Source of the DNA: Sipunculus nudus
Lineage: Eukaryota > Annelida > Sipuncula > Golfingiida > Sipunculidae
Length of the DNA stretch: 64,000 nt
NCBI GenBank assembly: GCA_026874595.1
Contig: CM049319.1
Location: 55,042,917-55,106,916 of the forward strand
Reading direction: 5' to 3'
In this document: positions 47,431 through 59,889 of the stretch, in pieces
Layout of the letters: every line of letters starts with the position of its first letter
How positions within the stretch are numbered: the first letter of the stretch is position 1
Program-made: the position numbers and the translations under genes
The notes under the pieces: generated by a model
Told to the model about the DNA's origin: nothing
What the model saw: only the letters and a program-made list of their open reading frames with translations
Databases searched by the model: none

Positions 47431-48309
47431 TTTGAGAATAGTCTGATATTAATTGTTGCTGATGATGGGGGGCATATTCTTAAAGGGGAGACGGGGGGGG
47501 GGGGGGATAAATTGTCTGGGGATACTATGGCAAAGAACTCTCTAAGAAGAATTTCCTGATTTCTTTGCCTGTGCATACATGATCGTGTGTGATCGATTAT
47601 GGAAAACTGCATCCAAATTAATTGATTATGAAAGAAAACGACCAAACATCGATCTATTCGATTAATTGGGCACATCTACAAATGTACATATATACCTACA
47701 TGCTGCTAGGAGATCATCATTCACAGAACATTTTTATAATCATATAACATAATTATTATCAACTAGTGGTATACTGATACGGGACCCAATTACAACAGAT
47801 CACGTAGTCGTGACGAGCATAAATTTTGTTATGGAGATAAATAAAAATCAGATTCTGTAACACTAGGCAGCGTGAAATGTCTAGGGGAGTGAATGAAGAT
47901 GTCAGTGGTTTTTTGTTAACAAATAATTATAATTTATTCTTAAAACAACCATAACCTCACAATACACGAAATCAATACAATTAAAAAGTAAAGCAACAGA
48001 AAAACAACAAATCAATACAATTACACAGTATAATCTGAATTCCCTTCAAGGCTAAAGTAGTTCTTATGCCCACAATAATATTCCCAGATATCAAATCTGA
48101 CATTAAATGGGTACTTTGAAGCGTAACTGAAGTGTGCTTGTCTGAAAACACACCATTAACAAGTGCATGTGCACCAGTGAAAACCTATTAGAAAATGTGT
48201 TTGCTAACATTAGAGTTTGGCCTGAACCTGTGTCCCTCAAAATTCTAATAGGGGTAGAGTCTGAAAAATCACTTGAATGTGATACAAAACTGTCATGTAT
48301 GAATGGCTA
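47431..48309. other. Gene-free stretch downstream of the gag relic
   Basis: AT-rich, with a G run near 47498 and a small inverted repeat CACG-TAGT-CGTG near 47801. No pol-type coding follows the gag relic here on the minus strand. Confidence 0.4.
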
Positions 48310-48982
48310 AAATAACTCCATTTCAGAGTCAGGAGAGGAATCTGCTACTTTAATTTCATCAAACAAAGAGCTGACACTGACAGTGTCAGTCATAAACTCT
48401 TTTTCAGAGTCACTAAAGGAATCTACATCCTTATTACAATCAAACTTCTCATGAGAGTCAACAGAGGAATTTTCCTCAGCAGAAACAAACTTATGTTTGT
48501 CATAACAAGACCTGGCCTAACTTGAAATACTCTCGCATGAGTCATAAGGACTTAGCCTTATTTAGAGAACACTCCTCGCAGAAGTCTTGAAAGGAGCTAG
48601 ACTTATTAAATTCCTCGCAGGAATCAAATGACGTTTTTACCCCGAAAGATTCTTCTTTGGAGTCAGTAGCAGCAAACTCTTTATTAGAGTCAATAAAGGA
48701 ATTGTAACCCTTATTTACATGAAAAGAGCTTGGCTCTTGTACTATTCTATGCATAAATTTTGAAACAAAACCAGAAGGTTTTCTCTTCGGTTTATTTGCA
48801 AGTTTCCAGCAGTAAGATATTAGATGACCTTTTTTTGTGCAGTAATTACAGATTTTCTTTGAAAATGACTGGTCTTTGTTGGACACAGACACAGTGGACG
48901 TGGCCTGAGGTGTAGCAATGGACTTTGTTGAACTATCAGGACTACTAGTACTGTGTGACTGCGCTTTACTTCTTTTGACCAT
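48310..48982 (-). pseudogene. Decayed retroelement gag with CCHC zinc knuckle
   Basis: An open frame of 146 codons (48542-48982) starts MVKRSKAQSH and has a Ser/Thr-rich N-terminus. A zinc knuckle CNYCTKKGHLISYC (C-x2-C-x4-H-x4-C) follows near residues 45-58, then a basic KPKRK and an acidic Ser/Asp/Glu/Phe-rich tail. After the stop, a second frame (about 48315-48505) continues the same acidic character (for example SFSDSEKEF), so a frameshift or stop has split the original protein. CCHC knuckles of this type are typical of gag nucleocapsid in LTR retrotransposons, and some host genes were domesticated from them. No protease, RT or integrase is found beside it and no LTRs are assigned. Confidence 0.6.
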
Positions 48983-49137
48983 AATAATTTACATTCTTGT
49001 TTGTGAATGACTGGTTTGATGTGCTAGTAAAGGACATTTATGTGTTAATGAATAATCATCAGCTAATTAAGCAGCAATGTAAGTGTTTCAGGACTTTTCA
49101 TGTTTTAACATCTGCGTTAATGCAGCGCTTATAGACA

Positions 49138-49310
49138 CCTGTAACAAAACCCATAATTACGACATGCGACTTGTGACATCCCGAGTTTTAATTTGTAGTT
49201 GAAATGGTAGCTCCCATGAGCGGTTTCGAGAAACTTGGAATAATATACCTGTTAGGCTTCGATAAAGGCGCAGTGATATGACACAAAAGTACTTACGGCA
49301 AAGTTAAGAA
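49138..49310 (+). repeat. Dispersed repeat, copy A
   Basis: Aligns with 53923-54135: CCCATAATTACGACATGC, GACTTGTGACATC, ATGGTAGCTCCCATGA, TTTCGAGA, CTTCGATAAAGGCGC, ATGACAC, GGCAAAGTTAAGA. Same orientation, 4.8 kb apart. Confidence 0.7.
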
Positions 49311-49608
49311 TGGAAGTTTTTTTGGGAAACACATCCAAACTCTCAAATCATAGTAGGATTACCAACAGTTTAATGTGGATACTGAAAGCAATTTATTTTG
49401 CCGTCTGATCTTCCCACCTCAGTGCATCACCTGCCGGCGCCTAAGAGTCTTCGGGTTCGATAAATTTACAGTTGTCCTTGTTATATTTCAAATCATATAT
49501 AAGTATAAATTCTGTCTCATGTTTCACGGTCGTTTTCTAGCAGAGCCTCTCGGTTTTATGAAATGTCACTTGATAAACTTCTTAACCAGATAAATAAACG
49601 TGTACTCC

Positions 49609-49697
49609 TGACGCAGCGGTTATACGCTTCAGTCGTCCCAGACATACATCCGTGTATCCGCTGCTTTGTATAGCAAAGAACTCTGGGTTCGGAGACC
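49609..49697 (+). mobile_element. Possible tRNA-derived SINE head
   Basis: TGACGCAGCGG (49609-49619) fits the pol III A box at 10 of 11 positions and GGTTCGGAGACC (49686-49697) is B-box-like. The A-to-B distance is longer than in a tRNA, so at most it is a degraded or insert-bearing head. Confidence 0.3.
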
Positions 49698-49699
49698 AG

Positions 49700-52286
49700 G
49701 GCGCGTAAAGAGCAAAGAATTGTAATGAGAGCATGCATGGTATTATATTTTGCATCCAGCTAAATTCTTAACAAGCAACACCCGCTCTAGTTGTTCTGGT
49801 AACACCCGTTCTGGCAATCCCACCAACGAGAGCTTATGTTCCGTTGTATTCTTTGGTGTAGATCGGCGTCAGAAATTCATAGAATCACTCTAAAACAAAA
49901 ATCAATCTGATTTTGCGGTCAGAAATGTAAGGGAAAATTAACTACCATAAAAAATATTTACTTTTTGATAATCAAACAGACGCTCGATCAACAAAGAAAA
50001 CAGAGAAACAACAACATCAAATCATAATCCGTTTAATTTATGCATCCAGAAATAAATATATACATGGTTATGAATATTTACATCCTCATATACAAAAGAT
50101 AATCTATATAAATAAACAACAGACTATCACAGATACTTAAAATGACCACCTCCGGTGTCATTCCGTGACGTCACAGCGTGACCTTTTGCTGTGTGTTAAC
50201 AAATGACCGCCATCAAATCTTCACAAAATATGTTTCATTTGACTTGGCATTCATATGCAATAAAACAAGCTTAACATCAAACTAGGCTTAAAAATAAACC
50301 TTAATTGAAAACAAATTATTGTCTTCAGATACAAGCCTCTTGGATAAATTATTTCCAAATAAATGTCACCCGCGTGACAACCTAATATCTATATACAAAA
50401 TACAAGCTAATTAATCACTATTAATTCGATCTGAATATATACTTGTATTTTCTTCGACACCAAAGAAGCCGATTCGCTACTACTTCTGTGTTTTAAGCTC
50501 TGAGTAATATATTATAAAACACTGTCCTATACATATATTTGTGCATAAATGCTTGTTTACATACATTTTCCACCCATCGAACCTCTGCTAAAATGCGACA
50601 TAGCATCGGCAAGATTCCATATAATACCATAATGTTATAAATTACATATAGGTAATACTTCAACCTTGAAACTGGTTACACTTTTGACATACCCTAGGAA
50701 AACAAAACACATTAAGTGTTCTTTTATATGATCATTTTCTATATATCAAACAAACATAAAATAAATAAAATATTAAAGCTGTTTTACCTGTATAAGTTAT
50801 AAACCACAATACTTGTGACCTCACAAGTATTACTGCAGACTATTTATCTTGTACCATTGTACTCTCTAGTCTAGTGATATAAGGTCTATAGACAGATTCA
50901 AGCCTGTCTTACAATGATATAATTGCCGCAGTATTGAGACATGAAACTTCACGTCAAGGTTAATGTCTGGTGAACAAGTCTGCATTTAGCACAAGCTTGG
51001 TGTTACTTTAAAATATTCGCAGGTTAAAATTTGACGATATTCCCTTTCAACTTTTTTCAGGATTCCATACCATCATAGCAAACCGTAATCTATAGTATTA
51101 ACTATAAAAAATAAGGAAAACCTATGGAATGGAAACATTTGTTCATTATTTTCAAATAAAACAAAAGATCTTATATTTTTTTTATAATATCAACGTTTGG
51201 TTTCAGGATTATATAATTGTGCGTTGTTAAAATAATGTTTTAATATCCAAATATCTTCACTTTCGCGAATATCGCGAATTCGAAACCCTCGCACAAAAAA
51301 AAGCAAACGACAGTATATGTCAGAGGACAAACTCCGACTGCTGAGCGTACACAAGTAATGTTTATAATACGTTGTGGTAAGTACGTTTAGGCGTACCATA
51401 AATAATTTCGATTACAGGTTGTCCAAGGGAAAAATGGCCTATTCAGGTCTTACCAGGTTCATACGCAAAAAAAAATTTAATTTAAAAAAATTAAAAGCCT
51501 GTAATTAAATTATTTAGTAGGGACTAGTTATTTATTTTTCACTTATTAATATGTCCCGTTTGATGGGAGTTGTCTGTCTAGGGAGGTAGGCTTGAAGGAG
51601 TCAGAGACTTGAGAATTAATTACTATTCATGTCTAAATATATATTATTCTATGAAGAAAATAATTGATTTCCTGGAAAATAGGAATCTCCGTAATACGAT
51701 TAAAATATAAAAGAAAATTATACATGTGATTAATCATATTTACTATAAAGAAGGTACAGAATGTTACGGTAATATTAACTGACTGGAGATAATGAGACAT
51801 AAGTTATGTGATATATAATATACCAAATGGGATATTTAAGTTGATATATTAACTCTTTTTATGACTTATGTTAAAAACCTTTTCGAATAAACATTCAGAC
51901 ACTTTTTAAACGAGAAACCTCCTGCCTCTTGATATTGTGAGATCAAGTTTAGAAAACAAACAACAATATAAACAATCTCCACAAGAGGTCACCACCTCTT
52001 CACTAATATCAACGTAGCGGCAGTGACCTCTGCAGGGGATTTTAGAGAAAAGTCATCCATGACATAAATCGGGAGTTTTGTCCAAGAACAGTCAAAGTCT
52101 ACTTGCAAGAACAAGGAACGACGTTTGTCCGAGGGATACATTCTGTATCAATAGTCTGTGACGTATATAACCAAACAACTGTTACTATATGTTCAATCCT
52201 AAAACATAATATTACATAATATTAATCCTAAAACACAATTTTACATAAAATTACATCTAATAGTGCTGTTCTTTTTACCAAGTCGT
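49700..52286. other. Gene-free AT-rich stretch
   Basis: No supported exon. A perfect CRE palindrome TGACGTCA lies at 50166-50173. The rest is AT-rich unique sequence. Confidence 0.4.
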
Positions 52287-52502
52287 CTATACAGACACGA
52301 GGTATATTGAACAACGTGCTGAGCTAACAAGTGGCACGTTAACGCCTTTACAATTAATACAGGCAGATTCAACAAATGCAATTTCTTTCCCATTTTTAGA
52401 GCTCTCATTAAGCACAATCTGGGACCACGGGGCGGATACAGGTTTTGTTACAGGGGGTGGGAGTGTACCATTTACAACAAAGGGATTAATACCAAGACAA
52501 GT
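52287..52502 (-). CDS. Possible terminal exon with an IL-17-like motif
   Basis: On the minus strand an acceptor CGATATCTTTGCAG precedes 71 codons in phase 0 ending in TAG. The frame reads TCLGINPFVV, then PPPVTKPVSAPW, NESSKNGKEIAFVESACINC, and ends CSIYLVSV. IL-17 family proteins carry (S/C)PW, then a short acidic/Asn segment, a conserved Ile/Pro stretch, and EA-x-C-x(1-2)-C before the last strands. PW...N...I..VESAC..C here fits that order. Against the call, the C-x-C-x-x-C spacing is not exact, the C-terminus is short, and no signal-peptide exon was found upstream on the minus strand. It could instead be an unrelated secreted protein or a chance frame. Confidence 0.33.
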   Translation of the reverse strand, partial: TCLGINPFVVNGTLPPPVTKPVSAPWSQIVLNESSKNGKEIAFVESACINCKGVNVPLVSSARCSIYLVSV

Positions 52503-52985
52503 CTGCAAAGATATCGAGGAAGGGGCTTAAAATGAAAGAAAAACAGGTGATTTATTGAAGTCAGGAATGAGGTGGCGGGGGTTTCATCCTTACCCCCTCC
52601 TGAATCCGCCCCTGGCCATTAAGGAATTTTGCTGACATCATACAATGTTCCGTTACGCTACCAGTTACGCCTGGGCTTCCACTCACAGGTTAGGTGGGTT
52701 CGGCCCTGAAATTTAATCGAATGAACAGGTCTTGTGTATATAAGAAATTTCATAAAGTCAACATTTAATGTTACTGAACAACAGAAATAGCTCTCGCGAG
52801 ACTTTATCCCCTGTCATTAGATTTAAGCTTTAAAGACGATAATTAGACTAGTAATCACAAACGAGACTGGTTCCCCTCTTAATTACGACCTGCCAGCAGT
52901 CTGGCTTATCACACAGTTTGACAAAGAAAACTCAAAGCAAAGTTTGAATCAAAATATATAGAAAGATCAAGAACGAGGCTAGATC

Positions 52986-52988
<3 letters not shown>

Positions 52989-53036
<48 letters not shown>
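52989..53036. repeat. (GA)24 microsatellite
   Basis: A pure GA dinucleotide run. Confidence 0.97.
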
Positions 53037-53037
<1 letters not shown>

Positions 53038-53192
53038 GAAGACAGAGAGACATACGAAGCCAACAGTCTGATTTCCTAAACTGTTTGTTACCCACCTTCA
53101 GTGTTCTCGTTACATTTCATCTGTAAGGACAATAAACACAACCACTGCTTGTATGTGAAGCATGTATAGGCGCCGCAAGGTATTGGCTATGG

Positions 53193-53285
53193 GCCAAGAA
53201 TATTTCGACCAGTGGGAGCAGGCATTTTTAGTGTTAGCCAAGTTTTACTTGAAGATCCGCTCTCGACATTCGAACTATTCTTGGC
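53193..53285. repeat. 16-bp inverted repeat with 61-bp loop
   Basis: Left arm GCCAAGAATATTTCGA (53193-53208) and right arm TCGAACTATTCTTGGC (53270-53285) are complementary at 15 of 16 positions. The surrounding DNA (53.1-53.45 kb) is less AT-rich and has no open frame. Confidence 0.75.
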
Positions 53286-53922
53286 TCTGTGCTAACGCTT
53301 AGCGGTGGACTACGCTAAATGCTCCCTATGCAAACATAGGTTATTAGAAGAAATTTAACGACAGCACTGCCTAAGGAGTGTGACGGCTTGCAAACAACGG
53401 TGGGCTCACCTTACTATGTCCATTTGGGGACGCCGGCGCTCACCAATCCTGAATAAACAGTGAAATAGCAAACCCGAAAATAATTCTTAAAACACACTAA
53501 GTAATTTTTATACATATGTACGGTTCTTGGTATTAACTTTTATATTTTTGTTAAAAAATGCTAATAGATATATACAGCCAACGCAAAGCAGGCAACTTTA
53601 AATATATCTTTGAAAAGATTACAGCCGGCACTAAACAAATGAGTGCATCGTATTATCTTATTATTGTTACATGGAATACACACAAAACGTATTTCTTCTT
53701 TCAATAAATTTACCGGTTGGGAACTTTTTGGCTTTTAATTTTTTTAAAGTAAACTTCTCATTTTATTTAGAAAATACTGTGTGTGAAACACCTGCAAATA
53801 CGAACAGCCGCACTTTGGGAGAATTGTGTTTCATAATAGATTCATATCGGAAACAATGGAATTCCATATAACAAAGCAAAAAACACTCAAAATTCCATTT
53901 CCATTTTCGAAATTTCCTGCAA
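53286..53922. other. Gene-free stretch
   Basis: Less AT-rich until about 53460, then AT-rich. No exon or RNA gene supported. Confidence 0.4.
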
Positions 53923-54135
53923 CGGTCTGTATCCCATAATTTCGACATGCCACTTGTGGCATCTGGGCACGCAAAATGGCAGCCCCCATGAACTTTTTCG
54001 AGATATTGGTAGAAATAAACTTGTCAGGGTTTCGACAAGGGCGCGGGATGCGACACGATAGTAATTGGTTATATAAGAATGTATCTGCGGGCAGAGTTTG
54101 GGGGCCAGGGGACGTGTATCGGCAAAGTTGAGAGC
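53923..54135 (+). repeat. Dispersed repeat, copy B
   Basis: Partner of 49138-49310. This copy carries an extra ~40-bp insert (ATTGGTTATATAAGAATG and following) before GGCAAAGTTGAGAGCG. Confidence 0.7.
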
Positions 54136-54589
54136 GTAATAAATTGGACTATTAATTTTTGGAATAATATTTTGGACCCGGCCCAATTATCCAATTACCA
54201 TATGATTTCATCAACTAAATGATCACTTGATTATTAAATGATGATCTATCTATATTTCATGATATAGGTACATAAAAAAGTGAAACCGGTTGGGAAACCA
54301 GTGTAAGAAAAAAAAATCAATCAAATAAAAAAGCGAAAATTCATTTAATTACACTAATACAGTAACATAATTAGCAATATGTCAATTTTTTAAACCTGAC
54401 TGTCACCTTTAGTAGCAATTTGAACAGAGTTGAACGTGCTGATTATGAACGTGTAGGCTATTTGAAATGTTTTGTTTCACGTCTGTCACTGATTTGGCTT
54501 CATTTAATGCTGACACCATGCAGTCATAGGTCGTTCATAGGTCGTCACGTGCATGCATGTCTCCGTGTTTGTCGGAGCCTTCCATGGGG

Positions 54590-54695
54590 ATTTATAAGCG
54601 GGTAACCAGTTTAAAGGATACTGTTAAATAATCGGGGAACAAGTCTATAGGAATACTGTTATATAAGCGGGTAACCAGTCTATACGAATACTGTT
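54590..54695. repeat. Short tandem repeat, three ~50-bp units
   Basis: Units share (G)GGTAACCAGT-(C)TATA-GGAATACTGTTA-TATAAGC, with the first two diverged. Confidence 0.65.
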
Positions 54696-54699
54696 ATTA

Positions 54700-55724
54700 C
54701 ATGAGAAAGACTACGTGCTCTGAACTAGAATAGGCATATATATTACAGAAAAAAATAACAGCTATTTGCATCCCTAATCTGGAAGGCAACGGCAAAATAA
54801 CAAACACTGCCTTTACCCTAAAATGGTTTAATACCTGGTTTTCAAAGAGTCCATATCAAACTAAGTAAAAGTTAGAGCGTATGGCACCTCATATCACAGA
54901 GCAAATCTGAAAGGAAAGAGAAACTTAAATCATTTCTTTCAATTGATCATGCTGCTACAACAAAATAGGAGGTCATATAATGAGCTAATTCAACATTTAA
55001 TTATTAGTTTGGCACCTAATGAAACTTTGTAAAAATATCTCTCATCTCACATATGAGACTTCAGGCTAATCATAAACACTTTATATACATACAATGAAAC
55101 CCCGCCCTCACGACCACCTGCGGGACCAGCCAGAGTGGGCGTGGAAGCGGGTGGTCGTGATGGCGGGAAGTTTTTTTTCTGACGATTTTCATAGGTCCGG
55201 GACAAAAAGGTGCATGGTCATCTTAGCGGAGTGGTCAGGCGAGATATCACTGAATATGTTTATTGTGCCATACAGCGTCCAAGTGGGACGGGACTAATGC
55301 AATAGTGACGACATCCTATTTTGGAAAAATATGCCAGATATGAGAATGACCTACCAATATCACACATTCCGATCTCAGGTCTCGACGCTTTTACTTTTCG
55401 CACATTCTCCGTCAATCATAAAAAGTTTTGTCAATTCATGTTTTTATTGGTGTAAAAAATACTGAAACGGCGGATTTATGCACTCTTATTTACTACCCTC
55501 TAGCTTTGTACCGTCCATTTCCACATCAGGTCCATTGAGTACATGCAAAAACAATCACAGATGCTCGCTAAATGGATGTTGGTGTCGTAAATAGTCTAAA
55601 AATTAAAAGCTCTTAATGCATCTAAATGCCGTGAAGGGTCGTGGTGAGAAAACAATTGCGATCTGATCAGGACCTTTTTTTATGTTACATAAGACACTTA
55701 TCACTGAGTAATACAGACTTTGAG

Positions 55725-55727
<3 letters not shown>
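54700..55727. other. Gene-free stretch
   Basis: At about 55090-55300 a GAAACCCCGCCCTCACGACC segment resembles the termini of the 14765 MITE, probably a broken relative. No exon supported. Confidence 0.4.
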
Positions 55728-55807
<80 letters not shown>

Positions 55808-55808
55808 C

Positions 55809-55840
<32 letters not shown>

Positions 55841-55918
55841 AAGAGACAAGAGAGACGGCGACAGAGGGAGACAACGGCAGAGAGAGATACCGAGAGAGAG
55901 AGAGACAGCGACACTGAT
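55728..55918. repeat. Compound (TA)n-(GA)n microsatellite
   Basis: About 35 bases of TA repeats pass directly into a long, increasingly interrupted GA tract ending near 55910. The open frames across it are simple-repeat artefacts. Confidence 0.95.
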
Positions 55919-57400
55919 AGTGTGAATATGTGCATGTGTGTTAAACTTTCCACACTAAAGCTATAGGAGGGGTAGCACTCTTGGACGCCTCCATATTCTG
56001 TGTCAGGTACTTTTGTTTTAAATTGATCAAATTAACATTATAATAATTTTTTTTCTTTCGCGTCCACATTGCTGTCAAGATTCTGTGAAAAAGGCTTATC
56101 CATATAAGAAAACGGTCCGTTGTCTTTTTTGAGCCTAGATGTCACAGAATTTCCTTTGCAAAGAAAATTATAATCACACATAAAGGTGCAAATGATGATT
56201 TGTCAGTATTAATCGATGGTTAAAAAATCATATAAATTCAAAACACATAAAAAAGATTCCATGACAGAACCTGTCCTTCCTAAACCTTCATTATATCAAG
56301 AGGTAACCTTTGAATACTGTTTCGTTGATTAGTAATACCAGTCTGTAGTTTTTAGACTGGCAATGAAAATAACAATTTCAACAGCAAAAAAAAAATGATG
56401 ATTTATTTATTTATAATTATTATTTACTAACCCTCACGAATATTCTTCCAGCCTAAGAATCAATTTAACAAATATTAAATTATTTCCTCAGGCTTGCATG
56501 CCAAAGGAAAATGACTGAAAAACGAGTATATAAGTGCTCTAGAAAAGAGAAGCTTACTTTGAAATGAAAAGAGAAAAAAGAGTAAACATAGCGACAATTA
56601 CACATCTTAATCTGAATAAAATTGTGCTTCACATGTCATAAATAGTATGTATTTATGTATAGCTCACAAAATTGCTTAAGGATAAGGGCATTTTCCCCAT
56701 GTGGTGACATGCTGGGCATTTGCATACAAAAAAAGGCGGCGTGTCCCTCTCTTATTCTACCTGAAATGTTATTGCAGGAGGGAAATAGTATATCTCTGAA
56801 CTCTTTTACTGAACAAAAGATAAAAAAAGAAAGAGTCAAGCTAAAAGGAGTGTGTAATAAACGTCATTTTCAGTAAATCCTAAAAAAAAGTGATTTTTTT
56901 TTAAAAAAAAAGAAGCGTTATTTGGTAGGTCTGTATACCTGTAACACATAACTGCTAAAACTTTCCCAAGGCTGACTGCATTTACTCCCACTCTGTGCAA
57001 AGTTCTGTGTATATTTGTGGGCACAAACACATGGAACAGACTACAGATGAAAGTACCAGGTGCTGATAACGTTTACTATCTTATTTTATTTTCAGGTTCA
57101 TTATTTTCTCAATGTTGGGCATTTCAAAAATATCAGTTGTCTCAGATGTCAATGCCGAGATTGCTTTTGATTGAGACCCATCCAAAAACATGTCTGGCCA
57201 TGTTCGCTCGTGTTATACAACAAAGTTTACCTTATATACTTGTCTGTGTTAACATTTAGTGTCCAGTTTGAAAGTACGCAGGAGATCAGAAATCAGAAAA
57301 AATGCGATTTTAGTTACTCTGGTACATTACACGAACAGGCGAGAGGAATGCAAGGGAAGGAGCAGATATTTATGTCTACTTTGTGTTAACAACCGTACCA
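55919..57400. other. Gene-free stretch
   Basis: AT-rich with A/T homopolymers near 56393 and 56881. Short open frames on both strands lack splice context and recognisable domains. Confidence 0.4.
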
Positions 57401-58210
57401 CATGCACTACGCAGACTAAAGCCAGCTCATCGTCAACTATCAAGTCCGCCGTTGCTACGTTTTCACATACCTTGATCCAGAGAGCCGTTCTGGCGTCTAA
57501 TTCGTGTATAATGAACAAGCCCGCCACTGTTCGGACCGAAATCACAACTACCAATCGAATCCGACTAATAAAATGTAAACAATACACTGTTCGCACGCCG
57601 TCTGGACAAGAACACGTGTACCAGGAACGGGGCAGGTTTATACGGCTTTATTTGATTGGTTAGATGTTCGATGCCTTCCGGGCAATGCTAAACTTATTTA
57701 ATCGAAACAGTGCTACAGACGTCATTTGATTGGTTCAGCTGCCTTGTTCATTATTTATTCTATAGATTTCAAACGGATTGCTGAACCAAGGTCTCTGACA
57801 GTGTACTTTCAGTTACATATCCGGGTTTTGAGCTATAGAATTGCAGGATTTGCCCTTAGGATGCCAAGAGAGACAGTCTGGCTTTGGGCTAGCGGCATAC
57901 TGCCACCAAAACGTCGATTTTTATAAAACTGAAGTCTTTCAGGTGGCAGTACAAGCTATACGGTTTTAATCAATTCTACTATAAGTATATGTGTTTGTCA
58001 CTTCTAACAGTACGTTTTTCATTCATCTGCTTGTCGAACTCTCATTTTCCAGAGGTAAGAAATTCTGTGTTCATCCAGCATTTATTAATGACGAGGGAGA
58101 TTTTACTCCGAAAGTTTGTCTCTCCGCGTCCGGCTTGTCAGCGCCGGGAATCCGCGGTAGCCGAAACTGCTTCAAACTTCAGTTCTCGCCACCATGGTAA
58201 CCACCACAAA
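57400..58210 (+). promoter_or_regulatory. Possible promoter/first-exon region with a strong Kozak ATG
   Basis: The block is richer in CpG than its flanks. It contains three ATTGG/CCAAT elements (near 57553, 57656 and 57731), a donor-like CCAGAG|GTAAGA at about 58053 and, after a GC-rich leader (CCGCGTCC...CCGCGGTAGCC), GCCACCATGG at 58188-58197. The ATG is directly followed by GTAACC, so an initiator exon ending ATG|GT is possible. A 134-codon frame at 57259-57663 shows no known domain. No following exon was identified. Confidence 0.25.
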
Positions 58211-59889
58211 TTTTGTGTATCAACATTTTTTTCTTCACATTTAGCAAATACAAACCATAAAAGCCTTTGGTGTCAAATACTACACAGCAAATAATTAGGA
58301 CCGACACTTGAAATGAGTGTTCTGTTATGACTCGTATTCTGACTCGCAGGCCTCTATCAGTTTATATTAAAATGGCCTGAATGTCATGTAGTGGTCAGTA
58401 GCTTCGGGCAGGTTGCATATGTTTGTGGAGGTCTTTGTCCAGGAAATGTGAAGAACTATGTGCAACATATCCTCTAAGACGTGGCCGGTGACCATCATCA
58501 AAGGCGCTTGAATAACGCAAATAAGACGCAAAATATTGGGTCAGAGTTTTCAATCAACTTTACAAACATCCCCTTGTCCTTCACTGAGGGATAAACCAGT
58601 GAATAATGCTTGCCAGTAACTTGTTTATATGAAAATACACTATAGGTTGGCATCTTCATTTGTAACTGCACTGCATCCGTTAGACCCGCACATAATTATT
58701 TGCAAGTCTTGTGATTAGACTGACATAATTGATCTGGGTACAGGTCTATATATTTCTTGTATACAGTCAATCGCAAGTTGACAAATATTCTGTGTGGGGC
58801 CACCACTCAATTGATGCAAAGCAGTTGGAAACGAAGATTCCTGTTTTGTATTTTCATATAAATAAGACTTGTAGTTACTTATTAGCAGTGTTTACTATTT
58901 AAGCGCTCAGTAATGGAGAATGTATATAGAGTTGATTAAAACTGTATATATTTGTACCAAGAGTGATTCAAGTGCCTGTGCCCTCATATTCAAGGTGTAC
59001 ATGTAAGAATACCATTGAACAGATAGACAAAACACAAACAAAGAGGGACCAGTGCACCTAGGTCAATTAAATCTGTGATTTAAAGAAATGTATTATAGTC
59101 AATTCCACGTTAGGGTGCCCGTTTAAAATTAGCAATATTTTTCAAAACTGACAGATTTATTCCAAACGGCATGTTGCAATTCAGGATTTGGGCATAGACC
59201 TAATTAAGTAAAATGAAATTAAAGCAATGCCTTGCAAAATAAACAAATAATGCAATAAAATCAAAATATAAGTAAACACTCGATTTTTTACAACTCTTTT
59301 ATCAACTTTACTTTTATTTTTTACTTTTATCTGCTCTATTTAGAAAGGTCGAGGTCATGGTTTACATGCTCAATGAACTACACTTAAAAGCTCCGGATTG
59401 ATTGCTCAATGTCATAAATATTGTAACTATAAATGTGACTGTCAAAGTGAGGCTGGCAACTCACAACAGACGCCATGTAATTTAGCTACAAGTTTCAGAA
59501 GAACCAGAAGCATGCTGAATATACATTTTGATTTTTGTTATGGAGTTTTACACCTCATATTAGGCCATTAGTTCCTCAGCTGTATTACCATAGTGTGTGG
59601 TAATATTTAAATTTATGAGGATAATCGCCCTATTTCAATGGGCACATACTTTCGGAACAAACTATAGTAAAAACTAAAAATTAAATACCTTTTCTAAGCC
59701 CCGTGAATACAGAGAGAGTCATTGCAAAGAACCTGCATTGAGAAGCCAGCTAACCTCTGCCAAAGAAAGTTGTTTAAGTTATATCTGTCTTTTCGTCATT
59801 TTGTCTAATTGACAACTGATTTCTAACGACCTTATCGATGGATTTCAATGTAAGAACTAACACTGCCTGAACGTACTAAAGTACGACGC
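58211..59889. other. Gene-free stretch
   Basis: AT-rich unique-looking sequence with no supported exon, RNA gene or repeat. Confidence 0.4.

Noticed and set aside
49138-54135. LTR retrotransposon bounded by the repeat pair
   Set aside because: No pol genes, PBS or polypurine tract seen between the repeats, and the copies differ by an insert.
55603-55953. 116-codon minus frame and RE-rich plus frame
   Set aside because: Translations of the (TA)n-(GA)n microsatellite.
57259-57663. 134-codon plus-strand frame with an overlapping 89-codon minus frame
   Set aside because: No recognised domain, no splice context, and both strands equally open. Kept only as part of the CpG-rich block.
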